Shown in pieces: positions 44,367 to 52,268 of a stretch of 59,844 nucleotides of DNA. This DNA is from Mycobacterium colombiense (GTDB lineage Bacteria; Actinomycetota; Actinomycetes; Mycobacteriales; Mycobacteriaceae). The position numbers were made by a program, and so were the translations under genes. Location: positions 1-59,844 of the forward strand of contig NZ_QMEU01000024.1 of assembly GCF_003284975.1 (NCBI RefSeq). Direction: 5' to 3'. The notes below the pieces were generated by a model that worked only from the letters and a program-made list of their open reading frames with translations, made no database searches and was not told where the DNA came from. How positions within the stretch are numbered: the stretch's first letter is position 1; every line of letters begins with the position of its first letter.

Positions 44367-44624
44367 ATGACTGCGGTAGTGGTCGCGAAAGCCCTGTTGC
44401 TGGCCTTTCTCATCGTGACCTGTGGCATCCTGGTCGTGACGTATGTGCGCAGGCGACGCGCTGGCGTGCGGCCATGGCAAAACCCTTATGCCGCACCATA
44501 TCTCGACGTATACCGCGGCGCGCTGCCCCCGGTACCGCCCCCGCCCGAAATGATCTACGAGCGGTCCGCTGACGGGGAGCCTCCCGGGCGCGGTCCAGAT
44601 TGCGTTGCCGATCAGCCCCAGTAG
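44367..44624 (+). CDS. Small single-pass membrane protein
   Basis: 85 residues from ATG 44367. One membrane helix (VAKALLLAFLIVTCGILVVTYV) is followed by RRRR and a Pro/Tyr-rich cytoplasmic tail (PYAAPYLDVYRGALPPVPPP). No family recognised. It is divergent from jetA and overlaps the 3' end of the MmpS-type lipoprotein gene by 13 bases. Confidence 0.6.
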   Translation: MTAVVVAKALLLAFLIVTCGILVVTYVRRRRAGVRPWQNPYAAPYLDVYRGALPPVPPPPEMIYERSADGEPPGRGPDCVADQPQ

Positions 44625-45061
44625 GCGAAGTTGCAGGTGGGGCGCGGTTCGCTCTTGAGGGACACGAGCTTGTCGCCGTCCATGACGATCGTGCAGGTGA
44701 GCGGCGCGTCTCCGCCGTCGGCGGAGACCTGCGACTCCACTTCGTTGTAGACGGAGTACTGCTTTTCCCACGGCAGGGGCACATTGGTCTCGGTCTGCTC
44801 CGGGCCGCCGTTGATCCGGTAACGGATCGTCACCGGTGCGCTCCCGCCGCTGACCTTCATCACCGCAGTACCGACCGGCGGGCCGGTGACCGCAGCTGAG
44901 GTCGGCGCCGGCGGTGTCGACGTCGCGATCTGTGAGGTGTTGCCGGCACCGCCAGGGGGATGCACCGCGTGCCCGGTGGTGCTTTTGGTGCACGCCGTCG
45001 CGGCAACGCCTGCGAATAAAAGGCTGATGACTGCCGCGAAGGCATATCGGTACGAACGCAT
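44612..45061 (-). CDS. Lipoprotein with MmpS-type domain
   Basis: 149 residues from ATG 45061 (a TTG at 45067 is less likely). Lipobox V-A-A-T-A-C in the signal peptide, then a Thr/Pro linker to about residue 60. The mature domain (GTAVMKVSGGSAPVTIRYRI, ETNVPLPWEKQYSVYNEVES, LTCTIVMDGDKLVS) is the small beta sandwich of MmpS accessory proteins. Classical MmpS proteins are membrane-anchored partners of MmpL transporters; here the domain is on a lipoprotein and no mmpL gene is adjacent. Confidence 0.78.
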   Translation of the reverse strand: MRSYRYAFAAVISLLFAGVAATACTKSTTGHAVHPPGGAGNTSQIATSTPPAPTSAAVTGPPVGTAVMKVSGGSAPVTIRYRINGGPEQTETNVPLPWEKQYSVYNEVESQVSADGGDAPLTCTIVMDGDKLVSLKSEPRPTCNFAYWG

Positions 45062-45179
45062 TTTCAAAGCCTAATGACCGGCGCGTGTAATTGGGGTTGT
45101 TCGAAAAGTCGGTGGTTAGCAGGCCGGGCAGCTGATAACGTCAGTATATGCGGACAACGTTGCGATGAAACGAGAGTAA

Positions 45180-45662
45180 ATGGATCGCGGCAATGTGCCA
45201 AACGGTGTGAAACGTGTTGCTGACGACGGCTCGGATCTCTCGGTCAAGTTGAACCAGCTGTTCGAGGTGATGCGGCAGGCCGGCACGCCTCCGCTATCGA
45301 ACGCCGCCACTGCGGCGGCTATCACCAGCAAGACTGGCGTGTCAATCAGTCCGGCCTATCTCTGGCAGCTCCGAAACGGCATCAAGACCAACCCGACGGT
45401 GCAACATCTGCGCGCAATCGCGGACTTTTTCGGTGTGCCTGCGTCCTATTTGATTGATCGCGACACTGATCCGAGAATCGAGGCACAGCTGACTTTGATG
45501 CAGGCATTGCGCGACAGCGGCGTGCGAGATTTGGCCATGCGCACGTCCGGCCTGACTCCGCAAGCCATAAGCAGTTTGGCCGCGATGGTCGATGAAATTC
45601 GCAAACTGCAAGACCTGCCGCCCATGGCGCCAGGAGAATGGTCGGGTCTAGATGACGTCTAA
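45180..45662 (+). CDS. XRE-family regulator, EspR-like
   Basis: 160 residues. Helix-turn-helix of the EspR/XRE type: LSVKLNQLFEVMRQAGTPPL, SNAATAAAITSKTGVSISPA, YLWQLRNGIKTNPTVQHLRA and IADFFGVPASYLIDRD. The C-terminal part matches the EspR dimerisation region (RDSGVRDLAMRTSGLTPQAI). In EspR this fold bridges distant DNA sites. The next gene (ImmA/IrrE) overlaps it by 11 bases, so it heads an operon and probably controls it. Confidence 0.85.
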   Translation: MDRGNVPNGVKRVADDGSDLSVKLNQLFEVMRQAGTPPLSNAATAAAITSKTGVSISPAYLWQLRNGIKTNPTVQHLRAIADFFGVPASYLIDRDTDPRIEAQLTLMQALRDSGVRDLAMRTSGLTPQAISSLAAMVDEIRKLQDLPPMAPGEWSGLDDV

Positions 45663-46140
45663 GGCTGACATGCTCGCGCTGGTGCGAACCCTGCCCGTCC
45701 CGGTCCCTTGGGATCGCACCACTTTTATCGATGGCGTCGCCCGTTTGCGTGGTCGGCCGATTCGCGTGGTCCCGACGGTAGACAAACTCGCGATAAGCGC
45801 CTGTGGGCTGTGGATGAAACGGGACAACGACGACATCATCATCCACGAAGCAGGCACTTCGGAGTACCACATCGATCAGATCGTGTGCCACGAAATCGGG
45901 CACATGGTGTTGGAACATGACCGCGGGGTCGCGAGCGGGAGTGATGGTAGCCAGCACAAAATGATCTTTGCGACCGCTCTGGCCGGTTTCGACCCCCGCG
46001 TCGGGCAGATCCTGGGCCGCACCGCTTTCGACGACGACCGAGAACGCGACGCTGAGATGTTCGCGTCGATAGTGATGCTCGCGGCCGCCGAGGGCAGGGC
46101 GCCGAAGTCGATGATGAGCAGCGTGTTCTTCCGCCAGTGA
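45652..46140 (+). CDS. ImmA/IrrE-family zinc metallopeptidase
   Basis: 162 residues. The HEIGH zinc motif is H80-E-I-G-H84 in VCHEIGHMVLEHD; third-ligand candidates follow in ERDAEMFASIVM (Glu). Family members such as ImmA and IrrE/PprI cleave XRE repressors after DNA damage or other stress. Because the XRE gene overlaps it, the natural inference is that this protease cuts or modulates the EspR-like protein. Its stop overlaps the following membrane-protein start (GTGA). Confidence 0.88.
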   Translation: MTSKADMLALVRTLPVPVPWDRTTFIDGVARLRGRPIRVVPTVDKLAISACGLWMKRDNDDIIIHEAGTSEYHIDQIVCHEIGHMVLEHDRGVASGSDGSQHKMIFATALAGFDPRVGQILGRTAFDDDRERDAEMFASIVMLAAAEGRAPKSMMSSVFFRQ

Positions 46141-47360
46141 GCTCGTCCGCCGTGCCAGGCATCATCGCCTGGCCCGTGATCGCGTTCATGACGCTCGTGC
46201 TGCTCGGGCGCTTCCGATGGTGCAACACCAACCTCTACGAGAAATACTTCAACAACACGTTGGTGCTCCTGTTGCTGACGCAATTGTTGCGCGAGCGGCT
46301 GGTCCAAAACATGCTCGTCGGTGCAGCTTTCATGACGAGACCGGGCACCTGGCAACTGAGTACCGCTCTAATGAGTTACAGCTACGCCGAATTCATGGGA
46401 TTCATCCTGCTGTGGTCGGGGATGTCAGAAGCCGAAGCCCGCCGCAAGCACAGGTATTACCGCCTGGCGGGGGTGTTACTGGCTTCCGGAGTCCTCATCT
46501 TCGGCACTCCCGCCCGAATCGCAGAAAAACCCCTCGAGTTCACAGTCGGCTGGGAGAGCGTGACGGGCTTGACTTGTGTGTCGGCGTTGCTGACGGTCCT
46601 GGCGACCCGCATGATTCTGCTTTCCGTACACGAGTTCCGTATCGCCAGCAGGCTGCGGGAGCGCTTGATCGCGATCAGCACTCTGTCAATGGGCCTGGCC
46701 GGCATCGGGAATGTGGTACAGGAGGCCGCCCTACAAATGTCCGACCAGTTTGGCTGGACTCACACCGCCGACTTCAGGCAGCAGTACCACGCGTTCGGCC
46801 TTTTCTTCATGATATTTGGCGTGTTCGCGACCGCGGCTGTCCCTCTTGCCACCAAGCTGCGTCGCTCACTCGGCCTGGATCCCATCAGCCACAGCTGGCG
46901 CACGCTGCAACCGCTGCGCCGGGCTCTGCGAACCGTCGTCCCAGAGTGTGTCTTCGCCCTTGACCACGAGGAGCCTCGGCGCCAAAAATCACAGCTGCAG
47001 CTACATCACACTGTCGTCGAGATCCGGGACGCAATCTTGGGACTGCGCCCATATGTCCGTGAGATACCAAACCATGAGCTGATGCGCTTTCTGACCAAGC
47101 CCCGCCTGGTGCCGACGCGCGACCGCGATGCGGCCGTCGCGGCCCTGCGCCTGGCTTACGCGGCCAGAGCCAAAGCGGCCGGAGTGACGCCGGAGCTGCC
47201 CGACGTGGACGCAGCGCTGATCGGCGCGTCGGGAGCGGCGACGCTGCAACAGGAAGCTGCCGAACTCGCGATGCTGGCGAAATGGTGGCCTGCCGCCCAT
47301 GCCGCCACCGAGGACATCATCCAAACTGCGGCCGACGAGAAAGCGAGCCCGACACTATGA
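46137..47360 (+). CDS. MAB_1171c-type integral membrane protein, 407 aa
   Basis: Starts GTG 46137 inside the preceding stop (GTGA). Residues 1-240 carry about seven membrane helices (GIIAWPVIAFMTLVLLG, TLVLLLLTQLLRERL, YAEFMGFILLWSGM, LAGVLLASGVLIFGT, VTGLTCVSALLTVLATRMIL, LIAISTLSMGLAGIGNVV, AFGLFFMIFGVFATAAV). The C-terminal 165 residues are cytoplasmic and helical, beginning SWRTLQPLRRALRTVVPECV. The family accompanies XRE and ImmA/IrrE genes in mycobacteria and streptomycetes and has no assigned function; it may sense or transmit a membrane signal to the protease. Confidence 0.8.
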   Translation: MSSSAVPGIIAWPVIAFMTLVLLGRFRWCNTNLYEKYFNNTLVLLLLTQLLRERLVQNMLVGAAFMTRPGTWQLSTALMSYSYAEFMGFILLWSGMSEAEARRKHRYYRLAGVLLASGVLIFGTPARIAEKPLEFTVGWESVTGLTCVSALLTVLATRMILLSVHEFRIASRLRERLIAISTLSMGLAGIGNVVQEAALQMSDQFGWTHTADFRQQYHAFGLFFMIFGVFATAAVPLATKLRRSLGLDPISHSWRTLQPLRRALRTVVPECVFALDHEEPRRQKSQLQLHHTVVEIRDAILGLRPYVREIPNHELMRFLTKPRLVPTRDRDAAVAALRLAYAARAKAAGVTPELPDVDAALIGASGAATLQQEAAELAMLAKWWPAAHAATEDIIQTAADEKASPTL

Positions 47361-47433
47361 TCGCGCCTGCCCAACGACCGATCCGGCATCCCCGCTTTCG
47401 GCTGCGCCGGATTTCGGCGATCGGCGATAGGTG

Positions 47434-48540
47434 ATGTCGATGCGCCTGCCCACCTTGCCATTACCGCGTTCGGTGGCGCGCGGCGTATTCGATGCTCGAC
47501 GCCGTGTGTTGGATCTCGCGGACGTCGCGGTGCCGGGGGAGTTCGCGCTGTTCTCCGACATCACCTTCGGGTTGCAGAAGCTGAAAATCGCGGGCGTGCT
47601 TGTCTCTTCAGGATTAGCCGATGCCCTCGGCGAGGACGCGCAGGATCCAGTCGAACTGGCATACATACTCGGATTAGACCCTGACGTGACGGTCAGAATC
47701 GTCAACGCCGCGACCGGGTCCCGGTTGATGAAACTGGATCGCCGGGGCCGTGCACGCATGACGAAGCTCGGGGCACCGCTACGTCGCGACCACCCCAGAT
47801 CGATCGCCTCCTGGGTCGCCTACTACGCGCACCCCGACACGGCAGCCGCATATGCGCACCTCGACGCCCAGCTCCGCGAAGGCGCCGAAACCTCGGGATA
47901 CCGAAGGGCTTTCGGCTCGTCGTTATGGGAATACCTGGACGAGCACCCCGACAGGCGGAGCATGTTCGCAGACGCCATGCGCCAGCTCACCCAGTTCGAC
48001 CTCGCCGGCATCGTGCGGACCTATCCATGGCCAACGCATGGAGTCATCTGCGACGTGGCCGGGGGAGTCGGGCACATGCTCGCGGCCATCCTCGAACGTC
48101 GGCCTAACGCTCGCGGCATCCTGCTCGATTCGCCCGAGATCATCGAGCAGGCAGACGGGTTTCTACGCGAGCGAGGGTTGGCCGACCGGATAGAGCGCCG
48201 CACCGGCGACCTGTTCGGTCAGCTCGACGTTCGCGCTGACGTCTACACGATGAAGTGGATCCTGCACGACTGGGACGATGATGCCTGCTGCGAAATTCTC
48301 AAGCGGGTGCACGCCACCATGCCGCCCGGCGCGAAGGTGGTCACCATCGATATGCACCACGAATCAGGCCAGCTGAACACTGTGTCGGCGATGCTCGACG
48401 TGCTGATGCTGGTTTCCTGCGAAGGCGGTCGGGAACGGTCGCCGCAGCAAGTGCACGCCTTGATGCGCGACGCCGGGCTCAGACCCGGACGAGTCCGCCA
48501 CTTCGGACCAACCATGCTGGTCGAGGGCATCGCCCCGTAG
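47434..48540 (+). CDS. SAM-dependent O-methyltransferase (COMT-like)
   Basis: 368 residues from ATG 47434 (GTG 47431 and ATG 47440 possible). An N-terminal helical dimerisation domain (LFSDITFGLQKLKIAGVLVS ... DPVELAYILGL) is followed by the Rossmann methyltransferase domain: VICDVAGGVGHMLAAILERR, LDSPEIIEQ, RTGDLF and YTMKWILHDWDDDACCEIL with the catalytic His (H in ILHDWDDD). Such enzymes methylate phenolic or polyketide hydroxyls. It follows the membrane-protein gene by 73 bases and may belong to the same transcript. Confidence 0.88.
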   Translation: MSMRLPTLPLPRSVARGVFDARRRVLDLADVAVPGEFALFSDITFGLQKLKIAGVLVSSGLADALGEDAQDPVELAYILGLDPDVTVRIVNAATGSRLMKLDRRGRARMTKLGAPLRRDHPRSIASWVAYYAHPDTAAAYAHLDAQLREGAETSGYRRAFGSSLWEYLDEHPDRRSMFADAMRQLTQFDLAGIVRTYPWPTHGVICDVAGGVGHMLAAILERRPNARGILLDSPEIIEQADGFLRERGLADRIERRTGDLFGQLDVRADVYTMKWILHDWDDDACCEILKRVHATMPPGAKVVTIDMHHESGQLNTVSAMLDVLMLVSCEGGRERSPQQVHALMRDAGLRPGRVRHFGPTMLVEGIAP

Positions 48541-48568
48541 GGGCGCTACTTTGCATCACCAACGGGCC

Positions 48569-48745
48569 CTAATGGTCGTCCGTGAGGTCACCGTCGATAG
48601 CCTGCCGGCGGCGCTCGTCTATCCCACGATGCCAAGCGTCATGAATTCTTATGTTGTGCACGATCGTGCCGCAACCCTTGCACGTGTAGAGGGTGGGGGA
48701 TCGACGTGGCTCGTAAAGCTCGTAATCTGGGTCATGGCGTGCCAT
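48569..48745 (-). CDS. Small C2H2-like zinc-finger protein, 58 aa
   Basis: A short gene on the minus strand, ATG 48745 to TAG, with GGCGGGGG about eight bases upstream. Residues 20-39 read YTCKGCGTIVHNIRIHDAWH: C22-x2-C25-x9-H35-x3-H39, i.e. a Cys2-His2-like zinc-binding arrangement preceded by an aromatic residue. The CxxCG...H..WH pattern is common in small actinobacterial and mycobacteriophage proteins of unknown role. N- and C-termini are charged. A DNA- or protein-binding adaptor is likely; it may be a phage- or island-derived accessory gene. Confidence 0.6.
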   Translation of the reverse strand: MARHDPDYELYEPRRSPTLYTCKGCGTIVHNIRIHDAWHRGIDERRRQAIDGDLTDDH

Positions 48746-49003
48746 CGGTGAATCCCCCGCCTCTCCGAAATGCTGTGGATACGTCGGTTGTCAGCCCGTC
48801 TCGTCAAACTGGATGCCTGCATTGGATCCGGCGTCCGAGGCCCCGACAACCCGAGGATCTGAGAATTTGAGACCTCGCTGTTCAACGCGCGACTAATTAC
48901 CCTTGCGTACGACAGTACATGATTGCGCGCCGATATGAGAACTCACGAAAACGCACTGGGCGTCTCTCGAACCGCCGATCGACGGCCGGGGTCAGCCAGC
49001 CGG
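48746..49003. other. Intergenic region, 258 bases, nothing recognised
   Basis: Between the zinc-finger gene start and the stop of the second cutinase. It should hold the zinc-finger gene promoter. It looks somewhat less GC-rich than the surroundings. No repeat, RNA gene or coding pattern stood out on either strand. Confidence 0.5.
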
Positions 49004-49714
49004 CTAAAGGTGATTTGCAGCGAAATCCGCGCCTTGGTCAACCATGCCATTCGCCGCATACAGAGTGTGAGCCAGACCGGGCGGTCCCGGAGGTGCGCCA
49101 TTGCAGATATTGTCGTCGGGGGCGCACAGCTGAATGGTCTTGCCCGCGTAAAGGGGACCGATCGTAATCGGCGGCGCGCCGGCGCCGCGCAAGAATTCAG
49201 TGGACGGCGTGCCGAACAGGACCACGGCGGCCACGTGATCAGCCACCGCCCGCGGCAAGGGTTGCGGGACGTAGGACACGAATTCCTGCGGCACTTCCTT
49301 GGGCACGGCAGCCGAAGTCACGAAGCCGGCCACCGCGGCGCCTTGGGAGTACCCACCGAGCACCACCCTGGTGTTAGGGCAGTTCGACGCCGTGGATTCG
49401 ACATGAGTGCCGGCGTCCCTGATTCCGTCCACGACGGTTCTGGCGAAAGCGATGCCGCCGTTGAAGTCGCTGCTCGCCTCGTAATTCACTGGATAAACCG
49501 CCACCGACTTGCCGCCCGTCCGTGATCCGAGCGCATCGACGAACGCCTGGCCGATCCCGCCGACCCCCGGTGGCTCGCCGGTGCCGCGGGCGAACACCAC
49601 TTCGACATTCGGACATGGGTCGGCCGACGACGGTGGGACGGGTGCACAGAGAATTCCCGCCCATGCGGTTACCACCGCAGCCGCGAGAAAAGCAATGGAA
49701 CGTAACAAGCTCAT
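49004..49714 (-). CDS. Secreted cutinase-family serine esterase
   Basis: 236 residues with signal peptide (LRSIAFLAAAVVTAWAGILC ... SSADP). Cutinase triad: S123 in LGGYSQGAA, D201 in the DNIC motif and H216; disulfide cysteines C34, C112, C197 and C204 are present. A Pro/Gly-rich loop (GAPPGPPG) lies between Asp and His. It resembles the CFP21-type mycobacterial cutinases. The first cutinase (5409-6071) is a clear paralogue. Its start is divergent from the DHFR-like gene. Confidence 0.92.
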   Translation of the reverse strand: MSLLRSIAFLAAAVVTAWAGILCAPVPPSSADPCPNVEVVFARGTGEPPGVGGIGQAFVDALGSRTGGKSVAVYPVNYEASSDFNGGIAFARTVVDGIRDAGTHVESTASNCPNTRVVLGGYSQGAAVAGFVTSAAVPKEVPQEFVSYVPQPLPRAVADHVAAVVLFGTPSTEFLRGAGAPPITIGPLYAGKTIQLCAPDDNICNGAPPGPPGLAHTLYAANGMVDQGADFAANHL

Positions 49715-49841
49715 GTCTGCGAATGCCCAGCCGCCATTGCGCCGAAACCGGCGGTTATTCGGCTTCGACGGCGATTACTTTCGCCGTCGCTTCCGGTCTG
49801 TACTCCCGAGGCGCCCCCAACCGCAGTCAAGGAGAGCATCA

Positions 49842-50423
49842 ATGACCGCTACCTATACGTTCGACGTCTTTTCTAGCCTTGACGGGTTCGGCGGCGTCAG
49901 CGCCGGAGACTGGGGTGGCTACTGGGGCAAGCAAGGCCCAGAATTGCTTGAGCACCGTTTTACCTTGTATGGCGAGACGCAGCGAATGGTCGTCGGCGCC
50001 AACACATATCGGCTATTCGCGCAAATGCTGGCCGAGAGCACCGAGGATTCCGACGTGCGCGACCCGTGGGTAACCCGATTGAGGCAGCTGCCGGCGACGG
50101 TGGTGTCGACGACCCTGGAGGGACCTCTCGACTGGCCTGATGCGACGCTCGCGCGCGGCGACGCCGTCGAGATCGTCGCCCGACTCAAGGACGAGTCAGC
50201 AGTGCCGTTGCGGTCCCACGGCAGCCTGTCGATGAACCGAGCGCTGATGGCCGCCGGCCTGGTCGACCGCGTCCAGGTGACGCTCTTTCCGGTGATCACC
50301 GGAAAGACCGGTGATGCCCCGATCTTCCGGGGTGCGGCGGACTTCGACCTTGAACTGATCGAAACCCGGACACTGGACCGCAATATCCAAGAGCTCATTT
50401 ACCGGCCCACCCTGCATTCATGA
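49842..50423 (+). CDS. Dihydrofolate-reductase-like (RibD_C) protein
   Basis: 193 residues from ATG 49842, with AAGGAG seven bases upstream. RibD-C/DHFR-like fold: YTFDVFSSLDGFGG, MVVGANTYRLFAQML, ATVVSTTLEGPLDWPDATL, RSHGSLSMNRALMAAGLVD and VTLFPVITGKTGDAPIF. These proteins bind NADPH; their substrates are mostly unknown. No riboflavin gene is nearby. Confidence 0.88.
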   Translation: MTATYTFDVFSSLDGFGGVSAGDWGGYWGKQGPELLEHRFTLYGETQRMVVGANTYRLFAQMLAESTEDSDVRDPWVTRLRQLPATVVSTTLEGPLDWPDATLARGDAVEIVARLKDESAVPLRSHGSLSMNRALMAAGLVDRVQVTLFPVITGKTGDAPIFRGAADFDLELIETRTLDRNIQELIYRPTLHS

Positions 50424-50511
50424 ACCTCTGACGGCCGAGCACCGTGTTTACGGCTGTGCCGCTCGCTCATGCGAGAGCGACGCGGTCGGACGGATGAGGG
50501 GAGTTCGTCAG

Positions 50512-51297
50512 ATGCTCAGCGTGGCGATCCGGGACGAGTTGGCCGCCGACCTCGCACACGCCCAGCGCTGTCGCGAGCCCATCGCTCCCTTGATCGCCGC
50601 CCACCCCGACATCGACGTGGTCGACGCCTATGAAATCCAGCTGATCAACATCCGCCAGCGGGTGGCCGACGGTGCGCGGGTGGTGGGCCACAAGGTGGGC
50701 CTGTCGTCGTTGGCGATGCAGCGGATGATGGCGGTGGACGAGCCCGACTACGGTCATTTGCTCGACGAGATGCAGCTGTTCGAGGACATCCCGGTCAAGG
50801 CGGCGCGCTACCTCTACCCGCGAGTCGAGGTGGAGGTGGGGTTCATCCTGTCGGCGGACCTACCCGGGGCCGGCTGCACCGAGGACGACGTCCTGGCGGC
50901 GACCGAGGCGCTGGTTCCTTCCATCGAGTTGATCGACACGCGGATCACCGACTGGAAGATCGCCCTCTGCGACACGATCGCCGACAACGCCTCCTCGGCG
51001 GGTTTTGTGCTGGGGGAGGCGCGGGTGCCGCCAGCCGAGCTCGATGCCAAGGCCATCGACGCGGTGCTGACACGCAACGGCAAGGTGGTCGCTGAGGGCC
51101 GCGGCGACGCCGTGCTGGGCAATCCCGTCACGGCGGTGGCGTGGTTGGCGCGCAAGGTCGAGAGTTTCGGCGTGCGACTGCGACGCGGCGACATCGTCTT
51201 ACCGGGATCGTGCACGCGGGCGATCGACGCGCGCCCCGGCGACGAGTTCGTCGCCGACTTCGCGGGTCTCGGATCGGTCCGTTTGTCGTTCGAATAG
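50512..51297 (+). CDS. hsaE: 2-hydroxypenta-2,4-dienoate hydratase (HsaE/MhpD type)
   Basis: 261 residues from ATG 50512 (GGGGAG about nine bases upstream). MhpD/fumarylacetoacetase-like fold: DVVDAYEIQLINIRQRVADG, HKVGLSS, YLYPRVEVEVGFIL (Glu-x-Glu metal ligands), PSIELIDTRITDWK, TIADNASSAGFVLG, and C-terminal PGDIV-type LRRGDIVLPGSCTRAI. It adds water to 2-hydroxy-dienoates in meta-cleavage pathways. The sequence style is that of the mycobacterial cholesterol-ring enzyme HsaE, but the usual partners hsaG and hsaF are not beside it, so this may be a detached paralogue. Its last 99 bases overlap the DMT exporter gene on the other strand. Confidence 0.82.
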   Translation: MLSVAIRDELAADLAHAQRCREPIAPLIAAHPDIDVVDAYEIQLINIRQRVADGARVVGHKVGLSSLAMQRMMAVDEPDYGHLLDEMQLFEDIPVKAARYLYPRVEVEVGFILSADLPGAGCTEDDVLAATEALVPSIELIDTRITDWKIALCDTIADNASSAGFVLGEARVPPAELDAKAIDAVLTRNGKVVAEGRGDAVLGNPVTAVAWLARKVESFGVRLRRGDIVLPGSCTRAIDARPGDEFVADFAGLGSVRLSFE

Positions 51298-52182
51298 GGA
51301 AGGGCCGCAAGATTCGCCGCGTGCTGGCGCCGGGCGCTTTACGCTGCCCAGGTAGCCGGCGATCAGCACGAGTGCACAACCGGCGAGCTGCAGCGGTGAA
51401 GGGCGTTCGCGCAGCGCGCCAGCGCCGAGCGCGACCGCGCCCACCGGCATCAGCAACAGCAGCGCGGAGCTGACGGTGCTCGGGAGGCGGGCCGACAACA
51501 CGGCCACCAGCAGCCAACCGAGCAACTGCCCGGTGATGGCGACCAGGGTCAGCCATCCTATGGCGCGCCAGCCCGGCCACAAGTCAAAGCCGTGCCACCA
51601 AGGTCCGACCGCCGCCGCCACCACCGCCGACGTCGCCAACACGATGGCATAGGTCTGCATGGGTCGGCCGGATTGCCCGCCGCGTCGCAGCAAGAACAGG
51701 AACCCCGAATAGCAGACCGCGGCGCCGACCGCGTGCAACGTTCCGCGTGCGTGGTCGGCGCCGGAGAATCCGTGCTCGAGCAACCCGCCGGCGAGCATGA
51801 CGCCGGCCAGCAGCACCGGCAGCGCAAGCAAGAATCGCCGCGAAATCCGTTCCCGGTCGACCAGCCAGGTCAAGAACGGAACGATGGCGACCTGAGTATT
51901 AACCAGGACCGTGGAAAGCCCTGCTCCCACTTCTGGTATGGCCTGCGTCCACAGCAGCATGTCGGCGGCGAACAACGCACCACAGCACACCGCTGACAGC
52001 ACACCGCGACGCGACAAGCCTTCTCCGCGTTGCCATTCCGGGATCGCGAGGGCGACCACCACAGGCAGCGCCAGCAGACAACGTGCGGCTGTCGCGGTAG
52101 CCGGCGTGGTCGATGCCAACTTCAGCAGTATCGCCGAGGCCGACAGGCACAGTGCGCCGAAGACCAACCCAAACTGACTCAT
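51199..52182 (-). CDS. EamA/DMT-family transporter
   Basis: 327 residues from ATG 52182. Ten-helix drug/metabolite transporter built of two EamA repeats: FGLVFGALCLSASAILLKLA at the start, VGAGLSTVLVNTQVAIVPFL closing the first repeat, and TVSSALLLLMPVGAVALGAG closing the second, with the last helix at LAGCALVLIAGYLGSV. The chain then continues 40 polar residues that are antisense to the hydratase gene; most family members end near VKRP, so a stop codon was probably lost. It is divergent from the CGNR regulator, which likely controls it through the palindrome at 52229. Confidence 0.87.
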   Translation of the reverse strand: MSQFGLVFGALCLSASAILLKLASTTPATATAARCLLALPVVVALAIPEWQRGEGLSRRGVLSAVCCGALFAADMLLWTQAIPEVGAGLSTVLVNTQVAIVPFLTWLVDRERISRRFLLALPVLLAGVMLAGGLLEHGFSGADHARGTLHAVGAAVCYSGFLFLLRRGGQSGRPMQTYAIVLATSAVVAAAVGPWWHGFDLWPGWRAIGWLTLVAITGQLLGWLLVAVLSARLPSTVSSALLLLMPVGAVALGAGALRERPSPLQLAGCALVLIAGYLGSVKRPAPARGESCGPSLFERQTDRSETREVGDELVAGARVDRPRARSR

Positions 52183-52228
52183 TGCGTCCGTGCGTCTCCA
52201 TCTCATGCTGAAACAGGTACCCGATGTC

Positions 52229-52258
52229 CTAATGCCTAAATCAAGTTAAGGGCATTAG
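52229..52258. promoter_or_regulatory. Palindromic operator, CGNR regulator / DMT exporter
   Basis: CTAATGCC and GGCATTAG form a perfect 8-base inverted repeat separated by 14 bases (centre TAAATCAAGTTAAG, itself partly symmetric). It lies midway in the 86-base divergent region, 10 bases before GTG 52269 and 47 bases before ATG 52182. This is where an autoregulating repressor of both genes would bind. The CGNR protein next to it is the obvious candidate. Confidence 0.6.
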
Positions 52259-52268
52259 ACTGAAAGCC

